From: Meandrina meandrites
Lineage: Eukaryota > Cnidaria > Anthozoa > Scleractinia > Meandrinidae
Length of the DNA stretch: 64,000 bases
Reading direction: 5' to 3'
Assembly (NCBI GenBank): GCA_963693305.1
Contig: OY855905.1
Span: 30,995,937-31,059,936, forward strand
The translations under genes and the position numbers were made by a program. The notes under the pieces are model-generated. The model had not been told where the DNA came from. It saw only the letters and a list, made by a program, of their open reading frames with translations, and did no database searches. The first letter of the stretch is position 1. Every line of letters begins with the position of its first letter. Positions 22,101 to 33,008 of this stretch are shown piece after piece.

Positions 22101-24781
22101 TAGGAATGACCGTAGAGCTCTGATGACAAGGATATTGGCACTGAAAAGTAGGCTAAGAAACCGCATTGAGAACACTTAAAAAGCCTATGTTTAACAAGGC
22201 GTGTACTTGAATTTAATGATTAATTTATAATTAAAAATGGAATTATTAAATTAAGTATTCATGGTTCGACTTTTAGTGAATGATATTCAAAATAATCATC
22301 CCCCTCTTCGATTAATTGCCTCTCCTGGAATAAATTCCCCTTTTTGGTGCAAAAACAAATTATTAGCCCATTGCCCCCCCCCCCCCCTGCTTCCTTTGGC
22401 TCTTTTCAGCTGTTATTTATTAGTATGAAGAAATACAGTCATAGTTTAAACATTCATTTGATAATAATTATTTTATTATATTTTCATATCAGCATTAGAA
22501 GTTGAGGGAATTTTCCGAAGATCTGGCAACATGAAAACTGTTAAAGATATCACCCAGATGTTCAACAAAGGTGAGTTTGTTCCAGTTTTCTTTTACAAGC
22601 AAATTTTGCTTGTATCCAGAATACCTTCCAGACACATTAATATTATACAGTTCAGTATGCAATGTGCCCTGCCTGAGACAGACTAATATCTGGATTTTGA
22701 GTTGGAACTTCGAGTTCGATTTTGAGTTGGATTTTCAAGTTGGATTTTTGAATTGAATTTTGAGTACTAGGATTCTCGAATACTGACCGAGAATAAACCA
22801 TATTTTTGAAGTATATGAGCTGATATAGTATCACCTTAACCAACCAATGAAAGCTAACCACAAGCAAGAGAACAAGAGTCAAACTAACCAAAAGCAAACC
22901 GGAATGGGGCTAACTGCAAGCAATCCCAGCCAAAAATCCAACCCAAAAAATCTAACCCAAAAATCCAACTGGCAAATCTGACTCAAAATTCATCAAGATT
23001 GAGATCCTAACTCGGTAAATAGGCAACCTCTCTCTGCTTATCTGTTAATGAAATAGCTATACCCTGCTATACACTTGGAGATTTTCCTTCTCTTTTCACT
23101 AGCTCTGGGCAAGAGGCATCAGTGTAGGCAAACAGTAAGACACTATCTCTCTGGGACCTCTTTTTTCATTTGCCCACTGTAAACACCAATAAAGTAACTC
23201 GTTCCGACAGGTAGTGGGGGACCCCAGGCAAAAGGTTGTTCTGTCAGAGGTTAACAAGGTCTCTACTTGGCTATCCATGCCAAAGTGTTTGCTGTCAAAA
23301 ATTAAATAAAATATTGTTTAATTTTAGGTCTAGAAGTGAAATATAATGACCCAGAAGATATCCACTGTGCAGCAGTCATTATAAAGAGGTTTTTAAGAGA
23401 ACTTCCAGAGCCGATCCTAACATTCAGACTTTATGATACAGTAGTTACCAGCACATGTAAGTATCTTGTCAGTTTTCTCTTCAAAAAAGGGTTTTTAACA
23501 AAGCAGAAGCTTGAGCAGTGTTGATATTCAATAAATTAATGATAAGAACAATGATTTTTGGTTCTGAAAGAAAAGTTAAAATTTTCATTGCAACACTGCT
23601 AGGATACTTATATTAAAATAAATATTTTTTTTAAAATTGTTAATAGATGCCCGGCCTATGTTTTCTTTGATCATACACCCTTCATAACCGTGGATGAACA
23701 CAGAAACTATCAATTTTATTATTACTAAATCGTTGTTTGTTTGTTTTTTTCATTTTGCTTAATAAAGTACCACCTTACAATATTTAGTATCATGGGATAG
23801 TACCTTACTTTGCAGCATGTACAGATTCTTGACCTACTAAGTACTAACCTACTTATTAAGACATTATAATAAAATATTGTTTATTATTAATTTATTATTT
23901 TAAACTTTTATTATAAACATTATCAGACAGTATTAACCTTACTGCTAACTTCACACTTAAGGGTTTTTTTTTCATTTTTTCTCATATTGAAGTAATTCCT
24001 GATGAAACAGAGAAGCTGAAAGAAATGTGGCATATCTTACACAATGAACTACCAGAAGAAAACTTTGTTCTGTTAAAATTTCTGATGGAGTTCTTAAATG
24101 AGGTAACTGAGTATCTGTTAATTGAGAATGGTCTGTTCAATTATCCTTACGCATTTCTTTTAAAAATATCATGTTGTAAGAATAGCCCTTATGCATGTTT
24201 TCGCCAGTGTCCCCACCAAGCCTCGCTTTCCAGGTGCAAACTTGTAAATTGTATCATGAACAAATTCCCAAAGCAGCACATATGAAAAGAATATCCATGC
24301 AAAAACTTCATGAAGGTGGCAGAGAGTTGAGAATAATTCTCGTAAACGAGGCTTGGTTGTGAATTTTGACCATAAGACGTCATCATGCATAAGGCCCATT
24401 TGCTGGTGAATTGACAGACAAGATTCTGACTTGTGTCCAATTAACTGCTTGGCATTAGTGTTGAGGAGAAATACAGTCATTAGAACTGTAGTTACTTTGG
24501 AGCTCGTGATCAAGATCTTTGGTTTGGAAAAGGAAGGAGAGATAATTTAATTTAGTCGCTTTCACTGTTAGTATATACCACTTGAATATGTGCTTCTTTC
24601 TTGGCAGGTATTGGAGCATTCTGCTGTAAATAAAATGACGTCAAAGAATTTGGCCATTGTGTTTGGACCAAACCTTGTGTGGTCCAAGTCACAGGCAGCT
24701 TCTCTTGATGCCATGTCACAGATCAACTCTTTCACTCTTCTTATGCTGGAAAATGTCAGCTATTTGTTTGGAACCAGGTGA
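7180..24781 (+). CDS. ARHGAP1: ARHGAP1/p50RhoGAP-like Rho GTPase-activating protein, complete, 12 coding exons
   Basis: Coding exons: 7180-7669, 8072-8185, 9438-9525, 10626-10757, 20151-20237, 20629-20727, 21186-21299, 21931-22004, 22493-22570, 23328-23456, 23993-24102 and 24608-24781 (stop TGA). Every junction is GT-AG and in phase; total 562 aa. Residues 1-200 are an acidic, Ser-rich tail longer than in human ARHGAP1 (439 aa). A CRAL-TRIO/Sec14 (BCH) domain spans about 200-337 ([40 protein letters not shown]). A RhoGAP domain spans about 367-555. It has the arginine finger in GIFRRSG (R408), [12 protein letters not shown] and [11 protein letters not shown] (N519). The family stimulates GTP hydrolysis by Rho, Rac and Cdc42. 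The start is the first ATG (MNEPFPAIG); the frame is also open for three codons upstream without another ATG. Possible poly-A signals lie near 25090 and 25216. Confidence 0.95.
8620..9010. repeat. Dispersed repeat, copy 1 (also near 30.42 kb)
   Basis: The stretch beginning near 8628 (ttatcctgcgaaattg...agaatatcgcct) and continuing through gcaggataattgtttta and acaaattgtcaacgaa is matched at 30427-30570 in the bHLH gene. It contains internal inverted symmetry (caattatcctgc versus gcaggataattg). Its identity is unknown and it may be a MITE. It lies in intron 2 of the ARHGAP1-like gene. Confidence 0.6.
9087..9226. repeat. Foldback hairpin
   Basis: Arms of about 55 bp (gccaattccctctatggga... and ...catagggggaatcaggc, with ggaatcatgg/ccatgattcc inside) are imperfect inverted repeats around 9165. 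Mirror-image open frames on both strands result and are not genes. Confidence 0.7.
9825..10119 (+). mobile_element. tRNA-derived SINE, plus orientation
   Basis: Starts with a tRNA-like head: an A-box region ggtggcctaatggttagtgc (9836-9855) and a B-box-like ggtttgagcc (9880-9889). The body contains the motifs cacccaggtgta and gcatgaagc/gcttcatgct and a tail ending in ctttaccta. A second copy with matching order lies on the minus strand at 61632-61929 and a degraded one near 40.1-40.4 kb. Located in intron 3 of the ARHGAP1-like gene. Confidence 0.8.
11680..12275 (+). repeat. Inverted repeat copy A in ARHGAP1 intron 4
   Basis: About 550-590 bp nearly identical to the reverse complement of 19430-20010. 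In the 345-bp stretch 11798-12142, which is open in both copies, I count 13 base differences (about 96% identity): 5 synonymous and 8 bases causing 7 amino-acid changes. That ratio does not indicate protein constraint, so I treat the 114-codon frame as non-coding. Family unknown. Confidence 0.8.
12664..13299 (+). mobile_element. hAT-type non-autonomous element (636 bp) with remnant of a BED-finger transposase start
   Basis: Terminal inverted repeats TAGGGCTGCAACGATAC and its complement, with 8-bp duplications AAATTAAG at 12656-12663 and 13300-13307, as expected for hAT. The interior (about 13012-13110) reads [14 protein letters not shown], a stop, then [16 protein letters not shown]. This resembles the first half of a BED zinc finger (SKVW..FGF). 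The element therefore looks like an internally deleted derivative that kept the transposase promoter and N-terminus. Confidence 0.85.
13714..13963. mobile_element. 250-bp Harbinger-like MITE
   Basis: Inverted ends TGCACCTGTCAATG...CATTGACAGGTGCA are extended by agccccagggtggg and its complement. The element is flanked by TTA on both sides (13711-13713 and 13964-13966), fitting the TWA target of PIF/Harbinger elements. The interior contains repeated gatgtcaaa(at)tccc-like strings. Confidence 0.8.
14868..14900. promoter_or_regulatory. CRE-like palindrome pair
   Basis: A perfect TGACGTCA (14874-14881) is followed closely by a second half-palindrome (atgatgtcat). It lies about 0.9 kb upstream of the decayed nested gene, on which it could have acted. 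That link is only positional. Confidence 0.3.
15822..18428 (+). pseudogene. Decayed gene for a C2HC-finger / homeodomain-like / SAP-like protein, nested in ARHGAP1 intron 4
   Basis: Two spliced pieces are visible. Exon 15822-16643 follows a good acceptor (ttctcttcatag) and ends at TTA|GTAAGT. Exon 2 starts at 16934 after CAG and continues in phase ([16 protein letters not shown]). Exon 1 carries a Cys pair (AICREC) and a Gly/Asp-rich repeated stretch. Exon 2 carries a conserved-looking block ([20 protein letters not shown]), a finger CPNEGC...H....C (about 17641-17720), a homeodomain-like segment (FLEEKF...VAKQM...[13 protein letters not shown], about 17909-18106) and a SAP-like tail ([15 protein letters not shown]). 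It is broken by an in-frame TAA at 17093-17095, a +1 shift at the G5 run 17781-17785, and a frame-shifted segment within the repeat (about 16180-16315). I do not recognise a named family; related uncharacterised proteins probably exist in other cnidarians. The true 5' exon was not found. Confidence 0.65.
16100..16580 (+). repeat. Coding minisatellite rich in GAT/GGT
   Basis: Degenerate units around gatgatgccagtgttgataatg...ggtggtgat...gaaggtgtt repeat across 16120-16370, with a cleaner (ggtgat)n tract at 16540-16568. In the Asp/Gly frame units read DDASV(D/G)N(V/A)GGD and [10 protein letters not shown]. In the frame continuous with the flanks, the middle segment reads as Met/Val runs, so repeat slippage has moved the frame. 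Confidence 0.7.
19430..20010 (-). repeat. Inverted repeat copy B in ARHGAP1 intron 4
   Basis: Reverse-complement partner of 11680-12275, with the same 114-codon frame (19565-19909, minus) differing at 7 residues. The inner ends stay similar to about 19430 (gaaccagtagtagt...), where copy B has a short extra duplication (agtagtagtcag). The outer ends become divergent beyond about 19990. Confidence 0.8.
22374..22387 (+). repeat. Poly-C tract
   Basis: Fourteen C in a row in intron 8 of the ARHGAP1-like gene. It is one of several long C or G homopolymers in this window. Confidence 0.9.
24182..24401. repeat. MITE-like repeat (copy of the family at 60.48-60.75 kb)
   Basis: Ends gcccttatgcatg and catgcataaggccc are inverted. 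The interior (aaccaagcctcgcttt..., gaaaagaatatccatg, ataagacgtcatca) is matched at 60481-60752. Lies in intron 11 of the ARHGAP1-like gene. Confidence 0.7.
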
Positions 24782-25249
24782 CTGCAGTTGTAACATTCTG
24801 TATAGCAGCACTTAAATTGAAGTGTTACAGTTATTTGTATAAAGCGTGTGCACACATAGTGTGGAAATACTGTATTTACCCATGTATAAGTCAACCTTGT
24901 GAACTTGTGTTCGACTTAAAGTACATAAGTCATACACAAAAGCTCCTTCCTACCAAACCTCAACGTTAAGAGAAAGGGCTGTTTATCACAAGATTTCAAT
25001 TTCAATGTGGGTAATGTAAAAATGTAGCCAAAAATTCCACAAGTAAACTGAAATGCTTGGGTACATGTATGCACAGTCATAGCAAATGCTAATAAACATT
25101 ACATTTGCATTTTGCTCCCCTTCTTTTGTCCACTGTGCCTGCAATTTAACATATAACTTTTTAAGAAAATTCTACTGCATGATTGATCTGAGTTTTAATT
25201 CTGTTGCCAGAAACAAATAAAATAGGATTTTAGGCCTTGGAAAGTTTGT

Positions 25250-25276
25250 GGGGGGGGGGGGGGGGGGGGGGGGGGG
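25250..25276 (+). repeat. 27-nt poly-G homopolymer
   Basis: Twenty-seven consecutive G, about 470 bp after the ARHGAP1-like stop codon. A G-quadruplex is likely if transcribed. The length in the assembly may be unreliable. Confidence 0.9.
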
Positions 25277-25898
25277 TGACTTTATTTTACACGTTGAATT
25301 ATACATTGGTAAATATATGTTATTAGTACTTAGTTATTTTTTGAGAGAGTTGTCTTTTTGTTTGCCATTCATTACTTCGAGCAGGAATGTGGCTTGTTGC
25401 AGTGTGATCTGCTACCCCACCTTTCCCAATGAGCCAGTGTCTTAAAGATAGCTAGCTACTGCAAGAAGCAACTATAGCTAGTATTAATAATTTATAGAAC
25501 TTTATGTCAGTATGTTAGAAGCCTGAGTACATAAACCTATACTTTTCCTTCAACCCTTGAAGTCTCAAGAGTGACCAACATCAAACTTGTCTTCACAATA
25601 TCAATACTTTATCAAGAGAAAAGGTTGTGAGAATTAATAAAATGATCACCAAATTGAAAGGAAAATTGATTGGATCTTTAAACAAATTCCCCCAACCTAT
25701 ACTAGAAGAAAATTTATGGAGATTAGTCTGGAGAATTTGTATGTTGATATTGGAGTTTAAAGGGTGGAGAGAGACTGAGATGCTTCAGTTTGAGATTGTT
25801 AGTCAGTGAATGACAAATTTTCTGGCAGATTCAGAGGAGCAACATTTTAGATGTCATTGACTGACTTTAAAGATGCTAACTGCACTAATGAGAGTAGC

Positions 25899-25977
25899 CT
25901 CCCACGCAGTTGTTTTTTATTGGGGCGATCGGGAAGGAGTGAAATTCAATCGCCCCTTAAAACAACTGAGTGGGAGG
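25899..25977. repeat. Small foldback
   Basis: cctcccacgcagttgtttt and aaaacaactgagtgggagg form inverted arms, with ggggcgat/atcgcccc inside. Confidence 0.75.
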
Positions 25978-26681
25978 ACCTCCAGTCATAACAAGCCTTA
26001 AATTGTGAATGTTAAGCTTAGATCTGAGTTAGCCCGAACAAAAGCATGACGAGAAATATTATTTTGTTATTTGCTTCTGCTTTTGTTCACCTAGCTTTGG
26101 TTATAATTACTTAGCAGTATGTATAAAGGTAAGAAAGGAGTTTCATGTTTACTATAGATTTCTGCCCATGACATGTAAACTTTTCGGTGTAATGAATAAT
26201 AATATTAGACAAAGAGATGTATTCATGTGACAAATAATATTGCTTATTACATAAAAACAGTTGTAATAATTTTGAGTTTATTTATGGGTGTAAACCAAGA
26301 ATGAGTTTAATACAAACATGAAGAGCAGTGTATAGAAACAAAGAACTTCTTAAAGAGTTGAGATCGAGATAACTATATCAATAAATATTATAATTGGTAA
26401 TTTGTTTCCATAAGTTGTTTTAACTTGCTATGAGATTGACAGCACTGATTCAACTATTCCACACAGCAGAGGACAAATAATGTGCAACATAAAAGTCGTT
26501 CGAAAACTTATTCCTGAAACCAGTTAAACAGGTCTTCAGTCCTGAGGACTGCACCCAATAAAATAAAACACATTTGGATAATCGCTGTACATCTTTAGAA
26601 CTTGAAATGAGAACCATGGAAACTGCTTATAGACTCTCACTAGCTTGAGGCTGTACTGGAAGGATATTGCCACCATAGTTT

Positions 26682-26943
26682 CAGGGTTTGTATGGGTCAT
26701 GGAAAACCTGGAAAGTCAAGGAATTTTAGAATAATACAAGCCTGGAAAAGTGAGGAATTTAAGTGTAGGTCAGGGAAAATTATGTTTATTAAAAAGAACA
26801 AATTAATTAATTTTGCGGAGAAAATAGTAAACTATAACGTACCAAAAATAAAAGATGATTACCAAGAAAGATGGTCAAATATGGGTCATGGAAGACTTAG
26901 AGAAGTCATAGAATTTCCTAAGCTCAAAACAGTATGAACCCTG
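26682..26943. mobile_element. Probable CAGGG-ended MITE (262 bp)
   Basis: Inverted ends CAGGGTTTGTAT and AGTATGAACCCTG, with repeated tgggtcatgga strings next to each end. The flanks share only a loose tagt-like string, so the target duplication is not clear. Confidence 0.55.
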
Positions 26944-28405
26944 TAGTCTTTCTATGTATGAACTTTGCTTTGTTTGGATAATGCTGATCAGAAAAACCTC
27001 GGTACAGCTGTCATTGTCAGTTAATACAAAGTAAATAATCGCATCTCTGGCAATTTTATCTGACATTATAAACCCCAAACTCGTCATTTAGAACTTCCAT
27101 TCCTTTGTACAACAGAAAACGTTTTTTTTTTGTTCAAATGATGTATCAACTCATTCATATTCTGCAGGTAGTTAAGTGTAAATCATGAAATGTGCCAAAC
27201 AATAACTGCTTACAAACAATGTTACCAAATATTTTTATTACTATTTACAATATGAGAAGTTTCTGAACACCATTTATTGACTGTGGTTTGTGTGGTGGAT
27301 TTAGCTTTCTCACACTTTTCCAGCTAAATTTTTAACCTCCTTAGTGATCGCCTCTCTTAGTGGATACTTCTCTGGGGTGTCTGCTTGCAAGAGGTTCTTC
27401 ACATCACATTACGTCAAACATCTCAAAGCCATAATGTTATTGGTGTACAGGTTACCCTACTTAAACCCATGGATTATTATTTTGACAATAAAACTTGTTA
27501 TGTGATACAAAAGGAAAATTCATAATGGTGTATAACATATTTACTCATGATGAAGATGAAGACTAACAATGACACATTGTTGCAGACACAAATAATGTTT
27601 TCCTGTTTTTCACATGCAATATTTGTTGCAGACACGAAGTTTGTGTCTGAGACAATTGTCTGATTTCTTTCAGGAAACATTTTGAGTCCACATCAAATGT
27701 TTCTCTGTTTGCTCCTTGAAGAAAACATTAGTTAGCTCTAGTCAAGCAGGCGACAATAATCAAAACAAATAATAAGCCTTCTAAAATTGACAGTTGACAT
27801 ATGAATTGAATTGCATTAACAGAAAGCTAAATTAATAAGCTACAGGCCAGAGAAGTGGGTCCATGGTTGAGTGAGTGATGGTCAAGTGACAGAGACTTCC
27901 ACAGAAGAGAGACAAATGACACACATAACTATGTATAGTACGAGAGCCTCCACATTGCACTAAAGCCCAAGTAATAGGTTCCATTGAAATTCATCTATTG
28001 TACACGTTAACCACGAATAAGTAGGAAATTATGATGTTAAACATCCTTTCTTTATATTACAATAAAGGGCTTTTCAATAGAGTGTCATAAAAATCCAAAG
28101 CAATTAAACTGGCCTATCACAATAGTTGTTTAAGTTCACAAGACGAACCAAATACACGATTGTACACTGTAGCAAAAATGTGTGACTAATAACAGTTATT
28201 TGGATTGGTTTTGCATCCGATTGGTGAGTAGATGGCAAAATGTTTTTGAATCAATCATAGGGCATGGTGGATCAAATGTAAAGCAATTCTAGAGTACTCT
28301 TAACACTTGTATTGAAAACCACTCAAATATTAAATATATAATTCACAGTTACAATGTTTATAGTCAACATTGTTAATTCAGTGCTACTCTTCAAAGGAAA
28401 GGTGC

Positions 28406-31400
28406 TCAACTTCCTCCCTCATCTGTGTTTGAACCCTCAATTTCCGAGCTACTGGGTGAAGTGTCTGTCTGATTTGCACTACTCTCTGGAGAGATGCGCA
28501 ATTCTATGCTACTATCATCACCATTAGAACCACTGTCTCCATTACCAGGGTCGGTTGCACCCTGCCCTTGAAGATCCTTACGAAGCCCATTGAAGAAAGG
28601 GAACCCCATAGGAGGTGCTTGATACCCATAGGGTGGTATCCCTGGCGGAACATAAGGGAAGGACATACCCAACGGTAGTTGAGCAGGCATGCCAAACCCT
28701 CCTCCACTTGCAGGTGGCATCATTCCAAATGGCAGCTGTCCATTAAATGCTGGGGAGGGAGGTAGTGGTACACTAGGATGCAACACAATTGGAATGTAGT
28801 GAGTGCCCGCTGGGTGGAGTGCATAAGTTGGCATGGCATAAGGAGGTGCTAGGAAAGGTGCGCGCAGTGGAATATTGCCTCCTTGCAGAAGCATGGAAGG
28901 GATTGAAGGTGCGGAAGAACCAGTATCATTTCCATTCCTTGCAGTGGCTGTACCTCTAACATTGCTGCCATTTGTTCTGTTACTATTTTCATCTTCCTTT
29001 GGTGAACTGCCTGATATCTCTGCAAGATCATCATCCAGGCAAATTGCCGAGTCACTTTGGGTATCCCTGGCATTATCAGAACTGTTGTCATTATCACTGC
29101 TCACCGATGTGCTGTTCCCATTACTGCTACTGCTCTGTACCTTGTTATTGCTGCTGTGATGAGCATGGAGTCGAGCTCTCTTAGCCTTCCCCCCTTTGCC
29201 ACTTCCACTCTTTTCTCCCATGCTAGAAGATGTAGACGATGAGGACGACAGCGTACCCTGGGAGCTTCGTTTTAATGCAGTATGTTTTCCACTCTTTCCA
29301 CTCTCTGTGGTGACTTTTCCTTTGGAATTCAAGACTTCCGAATTAGACTCGGCCAACAACTGGATCTGGTGTCGTAGATGTGCCATTAGTCTCTGGAAAC
29401 AAGGTTGTTGCATGTCCATTGCTTCTACATTGACCAGAAAGCGGAAGACTTCTTCAGTACAATCCTTGTACCCTCCAAAGTGATCGACTGGCTTGATTTC
29501 TGAATCAGATTTGTCCTTCACGGCTCCCATAGCTTTCTTTGTCTCACCTGCGTAGAAAAATTTAGCAAGTGCTTTATGTTAATGCATGTACATCACAAGA
29601 TCATTGCGAACCCGAAACATTTTTCTTCAGTGTAATCATATTATGTGACATTTACTATCGGCTATTTCGAACTATTTTTCGTTTCCCCTGACGGTTCAAA
29701 ATAGCAGGGTTTAACTGTACTGTCATTTTCGTGGCCTGTGCAGGATGCAGACTACCGACTTTTGAGACATGACAAATGTTTATTCTGAGCTTTTCTAAAC
29801 TATGTACTAGTTACAAACCTTCTGTTTTGACGTCTTTCTCTTGTTTTTCAGTAAGGCGACCTTGAAGGGCCCTTAAATAATCCACAGTTAGTTCCAAGAT
29901 CTCTGCCTTCTCGAGCTTTCCTGTTCCCTGCCACGGAAATAGACAATTTTTCAGAAATAACACAATGTAACAAATTACCATTTTAAAGTTATCTATAGGA
30001 TAGTCACACTTGCTTCACCAAATCTGAGAAATGTTTCTAGTTTATACATTCATGTATTGTCAGATTTATACATGTTCAAGCGATTTACCCTCATCATCAT
30101 TACCTTTTCCCTAACTGGAAAATTATTAAGGGCCTTACATACATATGTGCACATGCTACACTAATTAATATTCTATTATACAGTAATCAAATATCTTAGG
30201 CATGCAATGCACGTAGACGACTGCAAATGATGCATATAGACTAAAATATTCTAATCTAATATTATAGGGTTTTGCAATGCATAAGAGGGCTGGAGATGCC
30301 AGCTGACTAATATTATATTATAATTTAGTGTCATAGACATGCAGTGCATGTAGTAGACTATAATGTAAGTATCATAGACATGCAATGCATGCAGAGGACT
30401 GTGGTAAATGCTATCAGATTATTTAGCAATTATCCTGCGAAATCGCGCAGAATATCGCCTGATGCTTAGCCGAGGAGGCCATAGGCCGAGTGGGCTAAAA
30501 TCAGACGATATTCAGGAAGATTGAGCAGGAAAATGTTTTATTATTCGACAAATTGTCAACGAACTACTTTCTGCAGCGAGAAAAACTGTGGTTGTGCGAT
30601 AAGCCAACACTAAACCTTTCTATTCCAACTTGGAACCAGGATGTGAGCTCTCACCACTGATCTTTTAGTATTAAGCAAGTACCTGTTTCCCATTACTTTG
30701 TGCTGGCAGTAGCTGGGAAAGTTCTCCCAGGGATGTGTTGATACGGTCACGGCGTCTCTTTTCTATCACTTTGTGGGAGCATTCAGACTGCAAAAAGATG
30801 CATTATTTTTATCATGGTGTTTCTACAAGCCAGGGTAAAAAATTAATTTATTAAGATTATTAATTCATGTCATAAAATCATGCCATGTCATACTTTGAGA
30901 TTGCATGCTAAGGGAAGTTTCTAAACACATCTGCAGCTGAAAGATGTTGCCTGCAGTCTACTCTCTTAAGGTTAAACAAAAATCCCTGTCTTTCTGACAG
31001 TTAATTAAGAAATACAGTGGAACCCCGATATAACGATCCTCGATATCATGATATCCCCGGTATAACGATGGATATTTTATGTCCTGGCAAAAGTTACAGT
31101 AAAATGTATGGGACAGAACCCCGATATAACGATCTTCGATATAACAACATTCCCGATATAACGATGAGAATTTAGCGTACCGAGCATAAAATCTTCCCCG
31201 ATTTAACGATATTACAGTATCAGTACACATGTTTAAATTTAGTTTTGTTTCCCTTTTACGATTCATACCACAGACTTTGTCGTGTAACATTGAAAACGTC
31301 TTATGTTTTGCATATTGTTGAAGGACATTGTTGCATGCTTGAAAAGCTACATTTGTGAATCATTTGATACTCATTACAAGTTTAATTAAATAATATCATA

Positions 31401-33008
31401 TGTAGTAAAAAGAAAAAGTACATTTTAATTTTACTGGGATATAACAATATTATTTTCGGTTATTTTACGGTCATATCATTATATCGGGAGTCTCGATATA
31501 ACGATATAATTTTACTGCTTCCTTGGCATATCGTTATATTGGGGTCCCACTGTATGTTCAACCCAGACTTCACAAATTTCCATAGTGTTTATCTCCTAAA
31601 TGAAACACTGAATCAATGCCAAAAGTTTCCATGGAGGCTTATGTTCTTTATGTCCACAGTATGTCAAAAAAAAACTTTATATAGGACTAGCAGTTTAGAT
31701 ATTAGATTTTTGATGATGTGAGGTGAAAACCAAGAATAGATCCACATAACAAATATCTAGCAGAGAACTGCATTTCACCAATTCATTTGCAATATTTTTG
31801 TACAAACAGGTTTGATTTGATTCGTCAGATTTAAGGTGGTCTTTGGGACATCTTATCTCCACAATGAATTTGGTGACACCCAAATTATTGTTTTACATTT
31901 CTGACATGAGTAACACAGAATCTCACAGTGGTAAAAGTTTAAGAAAAAAATCAATGTTATTTTTCTGCAAGTGTGTGGCTAAATTTTACAAACAAGAATA
32001 TACCAAGCAATTTTAAAAACCATGAACTGCCCTGTATTTGTTTTGACTGTACATGTTCGAGGTACATGTGTTAGGTCGTGTCAGCCTGTCATATACTGTA
32101 CTGTGGGAGGGGTGACCCCAGGGGGGGTACTCGAAGTATACATGACGGGGGGGTCCGACGTATTTTTTTGGGTTGAAAATTTACATGCTCAGTATTTTTT
32201 TGGGTCTTATCTCCGAATGGACTTTTCGTTTTGGGTTTTTGTTGCGATCAGTGGACCAGAAAAATATTCATTCGAACTTCTTTTCAGCGACATGTATTCC
32301 GAAAAAACTGTTAATATTAAGAAGACAATACAATGAACATTTGTAATCTTGTTTTTGGGTTGGGAATTTTAATGCCAGGTATTTTTTGGGTCTAAAATTT
32401 CAGGCTTGTGTATTTTCTTGGGTTTGCAATATGAAGCTCCGTCGGACTCCCCCCCCCCCCCCCCGTCTTGTATACTTCGAGTACCCCTCCTGGGGGGGTG
32501 ACTCAATCTGGACAGTACCTATGCATACAGAGAGCATTTGAGAGAGCACGGCTCGTGTTTTAGAACTTTCTCTCGTTTTCTCAAATTCCTGTCGTCTTGT
32601 ACAAATAAAATACGTAACTTTGCTTGTAAATGGCACCCCAAGGGCCGGGGGGGGGGGGGGGGGGGGACTGCTCCAACATGTAAATAAACTTTATAGATAC
32701 TGTAAGAACTGTACACATGTATCTTATTAGGGAAAGAATGGCAGAAGTCCTGATTTGTAAAGAATCCTTACCACTCGATCCTTCTGCTTCTTGGCTGATG
32801 AAGATTCGTTACCTGCACTGGAACATGGATCCCCATTTGAACTCAAGTCATCTTCCACAACAACAGATCCAGATCGTTTGTTGTTCGAGCGTGATTTTAG
32901 GACGTTTGCTTCGAAGGTTTTCTTCGGAGTTGTTGGTCGAAAACTACTTTCGGACAAATCGCTGAAGGCACTGACATTAGAGTCATTCAAGCTCGAAACA
33001 TCTTCCAT
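28406..33008 (-). CDS. bHLH-Orange transcription factor (HELT/cwo/Hey-related), complete, 4 exons
   Basis: Minus-strand exons: 33008-32772, 30787-30683, 29927-29819 and 29547-28406. Junctions are GT-AG and in phase; 530 aa. The start is the first ATG after an in-frame stop upstream. Residues 1-79 are Ser-rich. The bHLH (about 83-140) has basic region SHKVIEKRRRDRIN, which lacks the Hairy-type proline and is closest to HELT and clockwork orange. Helix 2 is KLEKAEILELTVDYLRALQGRL. An Orange domain follows (about 175-215; GYKDCTEEVFRFLVNVEAM...). The C-terminal half is Ser/Gly- then Pro-rich, and there is no WRPW or YRPW end. Such proteins bind E/N-box DNA as repressors, often downstream of Notch or in clock control. 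The exact orthology group needs a tree. Confidence 0.92.
30427..30590. repeat. Dispersed repeat, copy 2 (matches 8.63 kb)
   Basis: Same order of motifs as at 8628-8760: attatcctgcgaaat, cagaatatcgcct, aagattgagcagga, caaattgtcaacgaa. Located in intron 2 of the bHLH-Orange gene. Preceded by diverged tandem strings (catagacatgcaatgcatg) at about 30320-30400. Confidence 0.6.
31015..31552. mobile_element. pogo/Tigger-like MITE, 538 bp
   Basis: Ends CAGTGGAACCCCGATATAAC and its near complement (gttatattggggtcccactg), flanked by TA on both sides (31013-31014 and 31553-31554). Further copies of the subterminal motif (ccgatataacgat) are repeated inside. No transposase frame. Lies in intron 1 of the bHLH-Orange gene. 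Confidence 0.85.
32111..32503. mobile_element. Foldback element with GC-rich long inverted ends
   Basis: Left gtgacccca...gtactcgaagtatac...gacgggggg and right inverted partner (gtcttgtatacttcgagtacccc...ggtgac). The interior repeats tatttttttgggt several times in the same orientation. Also in intron 1 of the bHLH-Orange gene. Confidence 0.75.
32647..32666 (+). repeat. 20-nt poly-G homopolymer
   Basis: Twenty consecutive G, about 105 bp downstream of the exon 1 donor of the bHLH-Orange gene (intron 1). Confidence 0.9.

Larger units (their letters stand above)
24782..28405. other. Convergent 3' region between ARHGAP1-like and bHLH-Orange genes
   Basis: No exon supported. Contains 3' UTR candidates, a 27-base poly-G run (25250-25276), a foldback (25899-25977) and a CAGGGTT-ended repeat (26682-26943). 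Otherwise AT-rich with no recognisable content. Confidence 0.5.

Noticed and set aside
28849..29242. Several frames overlapping the bHLH-Orange exon 4
   Set aside because: Other frames of the Ser/Gly/Pro-rich coding exon.
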